DNA from: Bradyrhizobium sp. 199
GTDB taxonomy: Bacteria; Pseudomonadota; Alphaproteobacteria; Rhizobiales; Xanthobacteraceae
Length of the DNA stretch: 64,000 bases
Assembly: GCF_023073355.1 (NCBI RefSeq)
Contig: NZ_JADPJI010000005.1
Span: 310,001 to 374,000 of the forward strand
Direction: 5' to 3'
Shown here: positions 43,875 through 51,845 of the stretch, one piece after another
Layout: each line of letters opens with the position of its first letter
Position numbering within the stretch: position 1 is the first letter of the stretch
Notes under the pieces: generated by a model
Database searches by the model: none
Told to the model about the DNA's origin: nothing
Seen by the model: the letters and a program-made list of their open reading frames with translations, nothing else
Translations under genes and position numbers: made by a program

Positions 43875-43899
43875 GGAACGTCGCTGCTGCCCGCTCGTT
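43875..43899 (+). promoter_or_regulatory. EcfG general stress promoter of the ferritin-like gene
   Basis: GGAAC at 43875-43879, 16 bases, CGTT at 43896-43899, exactly the EcfG (PhyR-NepR-EcfG pathway) consensus. It lies about 90 bp before the start of the YciE-type gene. The rest of the 425-bp gap after the membrane protein gene shows nothing else that I can name. Confidence 0.75.
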
Positions 43900-43989
43900 G
43901 TGCCCCATCAGCAATCGAACATGGCGGAATAAGCGGCTTTTCCTGCAAGCTGCTGCCTTCGTGTTCCTGAAACCGAAAGAGGACGAACG

Positions 43990-44496
43990 ATGGGACTGTT
44001 CACAAAAGATATCAAAACCATGAACGACCTGTTCGTGCACCAGCTCCAGGACATCTATTACGCCGAGCAGCAGCTGACCAAGGCGCTGCCGAAAATGGCA
44101 GACAAGGCCACCGATCCGCAGCTGAAGCAAAGCTTTTTGACGCACCTCGAGGAAACCAAGCAGCACGTCGCGCGGCTCGAGGAAGTATTCAAGATGCATG
44201 GCGTCGCGGTGAAGGCGGTCGACTGTCCGGCGATCGACGGCATCATCGAGGAGGCCGACGAGACCGCCGGGGAGGTCGCCGACAAGGCGGTGCTCGACGC
44301 CGCGCTGATCAACGCGGCGCAGGCCGCCGAGCATTACGAGATCGTGCGCTACGGCAGCCTGATTGCATGGGCCAAGCAGCTCGGCCGCAACGACTGCGCC
44401 AGCGTGCTCGCCAAGACGCTCGAGGAAGAGAAGGCGACCGATAAAAAGTTGACGACACTCGCCGAGAGCAAGGTGAACCTGCGCGCGGCGAGCTAA
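43990..44496 (+). CDS. YciE/YciF-type ferritin-like protein (DUF892)
   Basis: 168 residues. It is all-helical and starts MGLFTKDIKTMNDLFVHQLQDIYYAEQQL, the family signature, with Glu/His pairs (DIYYAEQQL, EETKQHVARLEEVF, AEHYEIVRYG, LEEEKATDKKL) that would bind a di-iron centre. Members are stress proteins of unknown enzymatic role. The EcfG promoter upstream fits induction by general stress. A strong hairpin follows the stop codon. Confidence 0.9.
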   Translation: MGLFTKDIKTMNDLFVHQLQDIYYAEQQLTKALPKMADKATDPQLKQSFLTHLEETKQHVARLEEVFKMHGVAVKAVDCPAIDGIIEEADETAGEVADKAVLDAALINAAQAAEHYEIVRYGSLIAWAKQLGRNDCASVLAKTLEEEKATDKKLTTLAESKVNLRAAS

Positions 44497-44516
44497 GCTC
44501 AAGACTGACCGGAATG

Positions 44517-44544
44517 GCGCCGCGCGGTCATCCGCGCGGCGCTT
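44517..44544 (+). terminator. Hairpin after the ferritin-like gene
   Basis: GCGCCGCGCGG (44517-44527) pairs perfectly with CCGCGCGGCGC (44532-44542) around TCAT, followed by TT. The stem is strong but the U-tract is poor, so it may be an intrinsic terminator of low efficiency. Confidence 0.55.
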
Positions 44545-44564
44545 GCATGCCCTGCATCATCGTT

Positions 44565-44711
44565 GGCGCCGAGTATTCATCGCCGAGCTGTCTGCGCAGC
44601 TTCCCGTTCGACAATATCAAGATCGACTGCTCCTTCGTGTCGGAGCTAGCGACGCGCGAGGATTCGATGGCGGTCATGCTGGACCGCGCGCGGCTGTGGG
44701 CGTCGGCTTAG
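44565..44711 (+). pseudogene. Remnant of an EAL-domain phosphodiesterase gene
   Basis: The frame reads GAEYSSPSCLRSFPFDNIKI then DCSFVSELATREDSMAVM. This closely follows the EAL-domain core GYSSLSYLRSFPFDKIKID with RSFV. The catalytic N-terminal half (EAL motif) and the C terminus are missing, and substitutions have hit the conserved Lys and Arg. It would be a 40-residue relic of a cyclic-di-GMP phosphodiesterase. The small open frame starting at 44514 begins inside a hairpin and is unlikely to be a gene. Confidence 0.75.
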
Positions 44712-44713
44712 GG

Positions 44714-45148
44714 TTAGCCGCGGCGCAGCGCGAAATGGGCGCCGCAGAATGCCATCACGGCGCCGAGGCACAGCGCGGCGAGGCCGGTCAGCACGCTCGA
44801 GACGGTCGGGATCGGGCTCGGTGCCGACGCCACCTGGCCCGCACCCGCAAGCAGCAGCACGCCGACCGCGATCAGGAATTGCCGCATCCGTTGCGGGATC
44901 TGGCCGTCGGCGGCGCTCTGCATCAATGTTGCCGCGAAATAGCCGCCGGAGAAGCCGATCGAGGCAATCAGCCACCACGCGATCGCCGCGCCAGCGGGGA
45001 TGAACTCGTGCGTGTCGGAGCGCCAGAGCCCGCCGAGGTCGAGCCCGTAACGCGCGCCCAGCATGTGCACCGCGAGCGCGAGCAGCACGCCCGATATCAC
45101 GGCGGCGCCGAGAATCAGGTGGCGCGGAAAAAATGTCGTCTCAGCCAT
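44714..45148 (-). CDS. Small integral membrane protein
   Basis: 144 residues from ATG 45148 (MAETTFFPRHLILGAAVISG), with four predicted helices (for example LILGAAVISGVLLALAVHML, IAWWLIASIGFSGGYFAATL, LIAVGVLLLAGAGQVA, LTGLAALCLGAVMAFCGA). It does not match a family I recognise. It is divergent from the next gene with about 60 bp between starts, so the two may share a control region. Confidence 0.65.
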   Translation of the reverse strand: MAETTFFPRHLILGAAVISGVLLALAVHMLGARYGLDLGGLWRSDTHEFIPAGAAIAWWLIASIGFSGGYFAATLMQSAADGQIPQRMRQFLIAVGVLLLAGAGQVASAPSPIPTVSSVLTGLAALCLGAVMAFCGAHFALRRG

Positions 45149-45207
45149 GCCCCGCTTGTAGGATGGGCGAGGGCGCTCGCGCAAGCGGATCGCGGACGGG
45201 ATTGATT

Positions 45208-45801
45208 GTGAAGATGCAGGGTTCGCAAGCTGAGGCCACTGCGGCCACGAGCTACGCCTACAAGGCGTCGCTGATCGGCTCGGCGCATCGCTTCGAGCTG
45301 ACCGAGGACGGGCTTTCCTGGCACATCGCCGGTCGCTCGGGCCTGTGGCCTTATGACGAGATCTCCGCGATCCGGCTGTCGTTCCGCCCGGTCTCGATGC
45401 AGCAGCACCGCTTTCGCGCCGACGTCAGTCACAGCAGTGGCCGCCGTATCGCCATCCTGTCGACGAGCTGGCAGACCGCGGCGCTGATGGCGCCGCAGGA
45501 CTACGGCTTTCGCGCGTTCATCGTCGCGCTGCACGCGCGGATGGCGAAGGCGGGCAGCCGCGCGGCGCTGACCGCCGGGCTTGGCCGCGCGGCCTATGCG
45601 GCGGTGCTGGCGTTCCTGGCGGTGCTGACAGTGGCGATGGCGGGCCTGTTGATCCGCGCGCTGGTGATCGGCGAGTTCGCCGGCGCCCTGTTCATTCTCG
45701 GTTTTGCTGCGCTGTTCGCCTGGCAGGTCGGCGGCTTCGTGAGGCGCAACCAGCCGCGGAGCTATAGCTTCGATCAATTGCCCCGGTCCTTGCTGCCATA
45801 G
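45208..45801 (+). CDS. Membrane-anchored hypothetical protein
   Basis: 197 residues if started at GTG 45208 (GGACGGG 7 nt before) or 195 from ATG 45214. The N-terminal half (YKASLIGSAHRFELTEDGLSWHI, GLWPYDEISAIRLSFRPVSMQ) looks like a PH-like strand domain. Two C-terminal helices (AYAAVLAFLAVLTVAMAGLLI, AGALFILGFAALFAWQVGGFV) anchor it. Such bPH-like membrane proteins are widespread and uncharacterised. Downstream is the convergent MocR gene, 8 bp away. Confidence 0.65.
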   Translation: MKMQGSQAEATAATSYAYKASLIGSAHRFELTEDGLSWHIAGRSGLWPYDEISAIRLSFRPVSMQQHRFRADVSHSSGRRIAILSTSWQTAALMAPQDYGFRAFIVALHARMAKAGSRAALTAGLGRAAYAAVLAFLAVLTVAMAGLLIRALVIGEFAGALFILGFAALFAWQVGGFVRRNQPRSYSFDQLPRSLLP

Positions 45802-45809
45802 ACCGGTCG

Positions 45810-47153
45810 CTATTCCGTCGAGTCGAAATCCTCTTCCTTGGTGCCGAGCAGCGACACGATCGTGCGCAGGCCGGAATCGAGCTGCTCGAGGGTGGGCGGG
45901 GCGAGTGCGAGGCGCACTGCGTTCGGTGCATGGCCGTGGGCGATGGCGAAGGTGGAGGACGGCGTCAGCGCGATGCCGCGCCGGGCCGCAGCCGCCACGA
46001 AGGTCTGCGAGCGCCAGTGCGGCGGCAGCGTCAGCCACAGATGATAGGAGCGCGGGTCGGCGGCGAGCTGGTAGCCGGCCAGCAGCCTTGCGGCGGTCTG
46101 CTGGCGCCGCGCGGCGTCGATCCGCTTCAGCCGCGTCAGTTCGGCAACGGTGCCGTCGGCCATCAACCGCTGCCCGGATGCGAGCGCGTGCCCGGAGGCG
46201 ATCCAGCCGCCGGTCCGCACCGCGCTCATCACGCTTTCGCGCAAATGAGGCGGCGCCACGAGGATACCGAGCGCAAGGCCCGGCGCGACCTTCTTGGACA
46301 GGCTGTCGACCACGATGCAGCGGTCGGGCCCGAGTGCCGCCAGCGGCGTATCGTCCGCGAGGAAGCCGTAGACGGCGTCCTCGATGATGGTGAGGTCGAG
46401 CTTTTCGGCGACGCGCATGATGTCGGCGCGCCGCGTCGCGCTCATGGTGACGCCGAGCGGGTTCTGGATGATGGGCTGGAGATACAGCGCCGACAGATGC
46501 GCCTCGCGGTGCGCCTTCTGGATGGCGTCGGGCCGCGCGCCATGCTCGTCCATGGGAATCGGGACCAGCGTCACACCCAGCCGCGCCGCGATGCTTTTGA
46601 CGTAAGGGTAGGTCAGCGCCTCGACGCCGCAGCGGCCTCCGGTGGGAACGAGCGCGGCGATCGCGGCCGCGAGCGATTGCTTGCCGTTGGCGGTGAAGAC
46701 GATCTGCTCCGCCTGCGGCGCGAAATCCTTGCGGGCAAGATAGGCGGCCGCAGCATTGCGTGCGCTCTTGGTACCGGTGCTGGTTGAGACGCGCAGCGCG
46801 GATTCAAGCGCCTCGGCGCGCTCGAGGCCCGCAAGGCTCTTGGCGATCATCGCCCATTGCTGGGGCAGCAGGGGATAATTGACCTCGAAATCGATCCGCG
46901 CATCGCGCGGTTCGCTCAGTGCCTCGACCTCGCGCCTGATGTCGCCGGAGATGAAGGTGCCGCGGCCGACCTCGCCGACGACGAGCCCACGGCGGAGCAA
47001 TTCCGTATAGACCCGGCTTGCGGTCGAGACCGCGATGCCACGGTCATAGGCAAAATTGCGCTGCGGCGGCAACCGGTCGCCGGGCCTTAACCTGCCGTTA
47101 GCGATATCGACCGCAATGGCATCGGCAAGCTTCACGTACTCGAATTTGGACAT
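45810..47153 (-). CDS. MocR/PdxR-type PLP-dependent transcription regulator
   Basis: 447 residues. The N-terminal GntR winged helix (ADAIAVDIANGRLRPGDRLP, AVSTASRVYTELLRRGLVVG) is joined to an aminotransferase-I-like domain (about 90-440) with the PLP Lys in SLSKKVAPGLALG. It would bind PLP or an aldimine effector and DNA as a dimer. The divergent neighbour 183 bp away is a small DUF1127 protein gene. MocR regulators usually control an adjacent gene, but what that gene would be here is not evident. Confidence 0.9.
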   Translation of the reverse strand: MSKFEYVKLADAIAVDIANGRLRPGDRLPPQRNFAYDRGIAVSTASRVYTELLRRGLVVGEVGRGTFISGDIRREVEALSEPRDARIDFEVNYPLLPQQWAMIAKSLAGLERAEALESALRVSTSTGTKSARNAAAAYLARKDFAPQAEQIVFTANGKQSLAAAIAALVPTGGRCGVEALTYPYVKSIAARLGVTLVPIPMDEHGARPDAIQKAHREAHLSALYLQPIIQNPLGVTMSATRRADIMRVAEKLDLTIIEDAVYGFLADDTPLAALGPDRCIVVDSLSKKVAPGLALGILVAPPHLRESVMSAVRTGGWIASGHALASGQRLMADGTVAELTRLKRIDAARRQQTAARLLAGYQLAADPRSYHLWLTLPPHWRSQTFVAAAARRGIALTPSSTFAIAHGHAPNAVRLALAPPTLEQLDSGLRTIVSLLGTKEEDFDSTE

Positions 47154-47335
47154 TATTGCACCGAGAGCAATGTTTTACTTGCTCCGAGAAGTGTACTGGA
47201 GCATTTAAGTTCCATCAAGTTCCGCGATTGAGCCGAGGTGAGCGAGAGCAATCCGACGGCAATGAGGTGCAAGCGCTTGGCGCTTGCGCCAACGGCATCG
47301 GCTTTGCCGCGCGGGACGACTGCCGGAGAAGAAAA

Positions 47336-47572
47336 ATGACCCTGATCTCACAAACTGCCGGGCGGAGCTTACGCCCATCCTCATCGAGCGGATTTTTTGC
47401 AACTCTCGCCAGTGCCGCCTACGCGCTGTTCGGACGCCTGGAGCGCCGCTCCGCTGTCAAGACATTGAACGAGCTCGACGACCGCGCCCTGCGCGACATC
47501 GGCATCACGCGCAGCCAGATCGAGGACGCCGTCTATGGACAGGTCAAGGCCGAGCTGACGCGATATCTGTAG
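47336..47572 (+). CDS. DUF1127 (YjiS-like) small protein
   Basis: 78 residues from ATG 47336, with GGAG 7-8 nt upstream. The C-terminal part is the DUF1127 motif: LERRSAVKTLNELDDRALRD followed by IGITRSQIEDAVYG. These small basic proteins in rhizobia and Agrobacterium affect phosphate or carbon metabolism and growth control, partly through RNA binding. The N-terminal 30 residues are variable, as is common. A repeat element begins about 70 bp after its stop. Confidence 0.85.
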   Translation: MTLISQTAGRSLRPSSSSGFFATLASAAYALFGRLERRSAVKTLNELDDRALRDIGITRSQIEDAVYGQVKAELTRYL

Positions 47573-47642
47573 GACGCTTCGAAGATCATCATGCTTGGCC
47601 AGGCCGGGCATGATGATCTCTCGTGTGACAATGCCTCCGCAT

Positions 47643-47722
47643 CGTCATTGCGAGCGCAGCGAAGCAATCCAGAATTGTTCCGAGGCGGCAGTCTTGATTG
47701 CTTCGCTGCGCTCGCAACGACG
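47643..47722. repeat. Dispersed palindromic element (CGTCATTGCGAG type)
   Basis: Starts CGTCATTGCGAGCGCAGCG and ends GCGCTCGCAACGACG, with arms AAGCAATCCAG and TTGATTGCTT. Fourth copy in the window; slightly diverged at its right end. Confidence 0.75.
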
Positions 47723-47788
47723 GTGTTTGTGGCACTGGCGTCGTTCTCAATTCCTCTTCGAGCGCGGCAGATACCGGATGTCATCCCT

Positions 47789-48064
47789 TCAGCAGCCGCG
47801 GCAAATATTCCTCAGTTTCGCGGCAGTTCGGGCTTCTTCCGCAAGAAATGGATCCTTGTGGGCTGGCGACAAGCCGACGCTGGATTCGGCGGGCTTTCCT
47901 GTTCTTGGAGGAAATGCCGCATCGTAACAGGAAAGGCGCGCGCTGGTGCTTTCGATCGCGCGGCAGTTTGGCTCCGCGGCCAAAGCTGCGGGCGTGGATG
48001 TGCCGAGTGCACAAGCCAGCAGAAGCAGCGTTGCGATCCATGTGCCTGTTCGAGCCGCCTTCAT
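47789..48064 (-). CDS. Small exported protein with RLSCYD motif
   Basis: 91 residues from ATG 48064 (MKAARTGTWIATLLLLACAL), with GGAG upstream. A signal peptide is followed by EPNCRAIESTSARLSCYDAAFPP. Cys-(x)n-RLxCYD is a recurring motif in small secreted proteobacterial proteins, including some type VI secretion accessory proteins, and the two Cys may form a disulfide. The mature part is short (under 60 residues). Function unknown. The next small gene lies upstream in the same direction, 17 bp away. Confidence 0.6.
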   Translation of the reverse strand: MKAARTGTWIATLLLLACALGTSTPAALAAEPNCRAIESTSARLSCYDAAFPPRTGKPAESSVGLSPAHKDPFLAEEARTAAKLRNICRGC

Positions 48065-48081
48065 GGTGAAACACTCCATCG

Positions 48082-48276
48082 CTACTTGGTTCTACTCGCC
48101 CCATTGGGCCGCTCGCCGGTCCAGGCCGGAAGCGCATCCCATTCGGACCAGCGCATCCTGCGTTCCTCGTCTCCGACCCTCACGAAGACAAAGGGCGCAT
48201 CGTCCCGGCCGGTTTTCGAACCGACGAAAACGGCCGGAACGCCGTAGGCATCCCTGATGGTTGCTGTGTTTGCCAT
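48082..48276 (-). CDS. Small hypothetical protein (64 residues)
   Basis: Starts at ATG 48276 with a near-perfect AGGAGG 5-6 nt before, which makes this small gene credible. MANTATIRDAYGVPAVFVGS then KTGRDDAPFVFVRVGDEERR and RWSEWDALPAWTGERPNG suggest a small beta-rich cytoplasmic domain. No signal peptide. It precedes the RLSCYD protein gene by 17 bp and could be cotranscribed. Its leader contains a 13-bp tandem array and a hairpin. Confidence 0.7.
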   Translation of the reverse strand: MANTATIRDAYGVPAVFVGSKTGRDDAPFVFVRVGDEERRMRWSEWDALPAWTGERPNGASRTK

Positions 48277-48308
48277 TCCCGCCTCCTGTCTCGGCTCGCG
48301 CCCGGCTC

Positions 48309-48373
48309 GAGTCTTGGTTTTGAGTCCTGGCTTTGAGTTTTGGCTCTGAGTTTTGGCTCTGAGTTTTGGAAGA
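48309..48373. repeat. Five tandem copies of a 13-bp unit in the leader of the 64-residue gene
   Basis: Units start at 48309, 48322, 48335, 48348 and 48361; consensus GAGTTTTGGCTCT. Units 3 and 4 are identical; units 1, 2 and 5 differ by a few bases. The array starts 33 bp upstream of the ATG at 48276, on the template side. A hairpin (CCGCGCC/GGCGCGG, 48375-48396) adjoins it. Confidence 0.85.
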
Positions 48374-48417
48374 GCCGCGCCTGTGTTTTGGCGCGGGGCA
48401 ATTGAACGGACCTGTTG

Positions 48418-48531
48418 CTATAGAATGGCGACGATCGCGATCAGTAGCCCGAGGAAGATCGGCACTAATAATGGTGGGATGAGCCACTCACGAATGTCGA
48501 ATTTGACGAATGGGACATCTGACCGCCTTCT
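48418..48531 (-). other. Possible small membrane peptide frame without a start codon
   Basis: On the minus strand a frame reads VPFVKFDIREWLIPPLLVPI then FLGLLIAIVAIL and stop (TAG, 48418-48420). It looks like a single-helix membrane peptide with an amphipathic head. No ATG, GTG or TTG lies in the frame after the preceding stop. A GAAGG-spaced ATG nearby is in the +1 frame, which suggests a frameshifted relic or a sequencing slip. The remainder of this 398-bp gap holds the tandem repeat and nothing else I can name. Confidence 0.35.
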
Positions 48532-48674
48532 TTCGATTGAGGCGGGAGCGCGATGCTCTCAGTCACCGATAACAGCCAGGAAGCGCGCGGTGATGCCAGC
48601 TTTGTAGCACCCGCACTGCCGATTAGCGAGGTCAATCTGGTCCGGTTTGCGCGCAATCGACCACAACGAACGGC

Positions 48675-49481
48675 TCACACAAGTTCATCGGTCCACACCT
48701 TGAAGCTGATGAGCTCGCTTGGTCCGAACGTTTGGACAATTGGAACATCCGCCGCATCGCGCCCCTGGGCGATCAGGACTCGGCCGATCCGCGGAGTGTT
48801 GTTGCGTGCATCGAAGGTGTGCCAGCGTCCCCCGAGGTAGGCGTCGAACCAACCTGCAAAGTCGCCGGGGGCGTGAGGCGGCGGAATGCCGATGTCGCCG
48901 AGATAGCCGGTGCAGTAGCGCGCTGGAATGTTCATGCAGCGGCAGAACGCGATGGCGAGATGCGCATAGTCCCGGCACACGCCTTTTCGCTCGTTGAAGA
49001 CCTCCCACGCCGTCATGGTCGCCCGCGCGTGCTCGTATCCAAACGCGATGTGATCGTGAACAAAATCGCAGATAGCCTGGACGCGCGGCCAACCGGGCGC
49101 CGTTTTCTCGAACAGCTTCCATGCGATGTCGGAAAGCCGATCGGTCTCGCAATACCGGCTGCCGAGCAGATAGAGGATGGTGTCCGACGGAAGCCCCTCC
49201 ACCGCATGCTGCGCAGCTGAAGGCACGATCACATCGGGCAAACCGCTATCCCGCACGATGCCATCGGCAGAAAGGCGCATACGGCCGGGGGGCGCAACGA
49301 TCCGGCTGCACCAGTTCCCGAAGCTGTCGCGGTAGGGCGTGACCGGAACAGAAGGCGAGGTGATGAGGTGATCCGGTACAACAATATCGGATGCCCGCGT
49401 GTAATGCGTGCCGACCATTGCGATCAATGGCGTGACTTGCTGGAAGTCGTACACCATTTCGAAGCCGACACGGATTTGCAT
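48675..49481 (-). CDS. Transglutaminase-like (TgpA/cysteine protease fold) protein
   Basis: 268 residues from ATG 49481 (MQIRVGFEMVYDFQQVTPLI). N-terminal beta domain (1-150) is followed by the transglutaminase core: catalytic Cys in KGVCRDYAHLAIAFCRC, His in GGRWHTFDARN, and Asp in the same strand. This is the pattern of bacterial transglutaminase-like cysteine proteases. It has no signal peptide. The genes on both sides are not obviously linked to it; many relatives sit with alpha-E and circularly permuted ATP-grasp genes, which are absent here. Confidence 0.85.
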   Translation of the reverse strand: MQIRVGFEMVYDFQQVTPLIAMVGTHYTRASDIVVPDHLITSPSVPVTPYRDSFGNWCSRIVAPPGRMRLSADGIVRDSGLPDVIVPSAAQHAVEGLPSDTILYLLGSRYCETDRLSDIAWKLFEKTAPGWPRVQAICDFVHDHIAFGYEHARATMTAWEVFNERKGVCRDYAHLAIAFCRCMNIPARYCTGYLGDIGIPPPHAPGDFAGWFDAYLGGRWHTFDARNNTPRIGRVLIAQGRDAADVPIVQTFGPSELISFKVWTDELV

Positions 49482-49721
49482 GCTTAGGCCCCGCTCCAAC
49501 TGCACCGACTGGAATCGGCCGCGAGTCGTGTTGACTCGAATCCTGATCGGCGTCGCGGCGACAGCTCGGTCTGCGTCGTCCCTGAAGAGCAAATGGCTAC
49601 CCGGCTGGCCGAATGCAATGCCAAGCCCCACAAGACGCTGCGTCCCGTCACCAAAGTATGCCGCATCCCATCATTCCGGCAGCGGAGGCCGCGCGCTGCA
49701 GCATTTCGCGGCACCGGTTGC

Positions 49722-50726
49722 CTAGTGCAACGTCGCGGCAGCGGCTTCGTCGATGGCCGCCATCAAATCCGGCGTCGCAGATTGATGGACCATGTGACCC
49801 ACGCCGGCGATCCGGTGCAGCTTGCTCTGCTTGATCTCTTCGTGGAGCCTGACCGATTGCTTTTCGGTGTCGATCAGACGGTCGTCCTCACCCCCGATGA
49901 TGATCGTGGGCATCCTGAGTTCGCTATAGGTCTTCGCAGCGACAAAGGCCGCTGGCACCATCAATGCCGCTTCTGCCGCACTGGCACGCATCTGTGCTGG
50001 CCGTACTGCCATTGCTTTAGGGAAGTCGGCGAACTTCTCGGGGACTGCTCGCGGGCCGAATAGTTTTCGCAACATCACAGGCCACATCAACCGCCCGAAA
50101 ATCGGGGAAACGGTGTAACTGATGAGATCGCCGAGCCCCGGAATTGCAGGTGCCAACGAGACGGCGGCGTCGGTGCGGGCGGTCGGGAAATAATATCCCG
50201 ACGCCAGCACCAATGCTTCGACCAGTGACGGATGTCTGATCGCCAGCGCCACTGAGACCGATGCTCCCCATGAATGTCCAAGCACTATCGCGCCCTGAAC
50301 GCCCAGACGGCCGAGAGCCTCCTTGAACAAATCTGCCTGCGTCTCTGGGGTCCAAACCGCATTGCGGGGCCGCAAGCTATGTCCGAATCCCGGGCGGTCG
50401 AAGACGATCACCCGATAGTTTTCGGCGGCCAGATCGATCAAGCCGCTCGACTCGAAATCCTGGATCATGCTGCCGTTGCCGTGAAAGAGAACCAGCGGCC
50501 GGCCGTTGCCGCGTTCCACATAGTGCAGACGCACGCCATTGACCTCGATGAACCGTCCTTTTGGCGGATTGTCTCGCTGGGCCTTCCTGGCAAGCTGCCG
50601 ATTGATGAGGGCTACCCCCGCCATCACCATTACTGCCCCAGTAAGCGCGGTAAGCGCGGGATATCGCCTCACGGCGCTGAGGCAGCTGGAGACGAGTGAG
50701 GTTGAACGAGATTGCAGCAACGTCAT
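49722..50726 (-). CDS. Alpha/beta hydrolase with N-terminal membrane anchor
   Basis: 334 residues from ATG 50726, with GAGG 8 nt before; the open frame reaches GTG 50753. A single N-terminal helix (ALTALTGAVMVMAGVALI) suggests membrane attachment. The hydrolase fold shows VLFHGNGSMIQDF (oxyanion loop), the nucleophile Ser in VLGHSWGASVS, an acid in GGEDDRLI and the His in AGVGHMVHQ. The substrate is unknown. The 286 bp after its 5' end contain nothing that I can name before the plsY relic. Confidence 0.85.
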   Translation of the reverse strand: MTLLQSRSTSLVSSCLSAVRRYPALTALTGAVMVMAGVALINRQLARKAQRDNPPKGRFIEVNGVRLHYVERGNGRPLVLFHGNGSMIQDFESSGLIDLAAENYRVIVFDRPGFGHSLRPRNAVWTPETQADLFKEALGRLGVQGAIVLGHSWGASVSVALAIRHPSLVEALVLASGYYFPTARTDAAVSLAPAIPGLGDLISYTVSPIFGRLMWPVMLRKLFGPRAVPEKFADFPKAMAVRPAQMRASAAEAALMVPAAFVAAKTYSELRMPTIIIGGEDDRLIDTEKQSVRLHEEIKQSKLHRIAGVGHMVHQSATPDLMAAIDEAAAATLH

Positions 50727-51012
50727 CGGCAGTACCTCATAGGGGGTCTGCACGATGCCTCAGGGCAAAATGAGAAATGTTGCAGGTAACGCAAACGAGC
50801 GCCGCGTGCGTTTGGTTCCTGCGCGCAACCGCGATTCCCACTGCGATCGGCGCCCGGCATCGCGTCAGCCTCGCTGTACGGCGGACATGTCGCTGACCGG
50901 GGCTTTACTCATCAATCCGGTAGGGCTGTGTCCGTTTAATCCTCACCGGACCTCGCCAGTTTGCCCTGGCTAGTGCGCTAAGGGCCAAAGGCGGCCCCCA
51001 GATATGCCTGTG

Positions 51013-51697
51013 CTAAACCTGCGCTTCCGGTTTCGTATCTCGGCCATTTCGACCCAGCCGCGGCTCCGTTCCCGCCAAAAGTCTTTGGATGTTGGCACGA
51101 TGGCGGATGATCACTTAGAAGCCGCCTCCGATCACCAGTAACCGATACGGCAATGCGTGCTCGACCGCGCAGACAAGAACGATTGCCGTCAACGCCGCGA
51201 GCATCGAGCTCAAGGAAACGATCTGGGTCACAGCCAGCACTACGCCAAAGACGGTTGCAGCCCCCAATCCCACGCGCCACGACAGCGCCAGCAACACACC
51301 AAGCCCGGTCGCAGCCGACTTGCCGCCCGTGAAATTCAGCCAGATCGATCGGTTATGTCCTAACAGCACGGCAATTCCAGCCAGACAAACAGCCCATGGC
51401 ACCCAGATTTGCAGATCAGACGCTGTCGGCGGCGGGGATAGTTCTGCATAGAGCCAAGGACAGAACGAGCGCGCGACGATGATGGCACCCACGCCCTTCA
51501 GCACATCGCCGACGAGCACGAACAAGGCAGGCCATTTACCGAGGGTCCGGAAGACATTCGTTGCCCCGGTGGACTTGGAGCCATGCCTTCGAATGTCGAT
51601 GCCCCCTGAGCAGTTTCCCCGCCAGATAGCCCGTGGGGACCGAGCCGAGTAGATAGGCGATCACCAACCCGACCGGGCTCGCTGTCCAAAAAGCCAT
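51013..51697 (-). pseudogene. plsY: Disrupted glycerol-3-phosphate acyltransferase PlsY
   Basis: The start MAFWTASPVGLVIAYLLGSV with PTGYLAGKLLRG is followed by a frame break: an extra G (five C on the plus strand near 51602-51606). The true frame resumes as DIRRHGSKSTGATNVFRTLG and runs on through the family motifs (GHNRSIWLNFTGGKSAATGLG). It then meets an in-frame TAA near 51118, beyond which the same frame continues (VIIRHRANIQRLLAGTEPRL) to TAG 51013-51015. Two lesions make it non-functional unless one is a sequencing slip. PlsY is normally essential or paired with PlsB, so an intact copy should be elsewhere. Confidence 0.85.
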
Positions 51698-51845
51698 GGG
51701 TTTATGTCCAGTTTTCTGAACGCTGTTTTATCCCGACTTCGTCTGACCGCTATGGGTCACAAACCGCCAACCGAACTACGGTGGCGGAGTTCGGCTTTGA
51801 ACTGGCGAGCCGACGTTTGTGAGTCGACGTCCTAGGCAGCGCTCC

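Noticed and set aside
44514..44711. 65-residue gene after the ferritin-like gene
   Set aside because: Its start codon lies in a hairpin and it has no ribosome site; the frame is the degraded EAL relic.
48353..48607. 84-residue plus-strand frame in the 48.4-kb gap
   Set aside because: No ribosome site, no similarity to a known fold, and it runs through the tandem array and hairpin.
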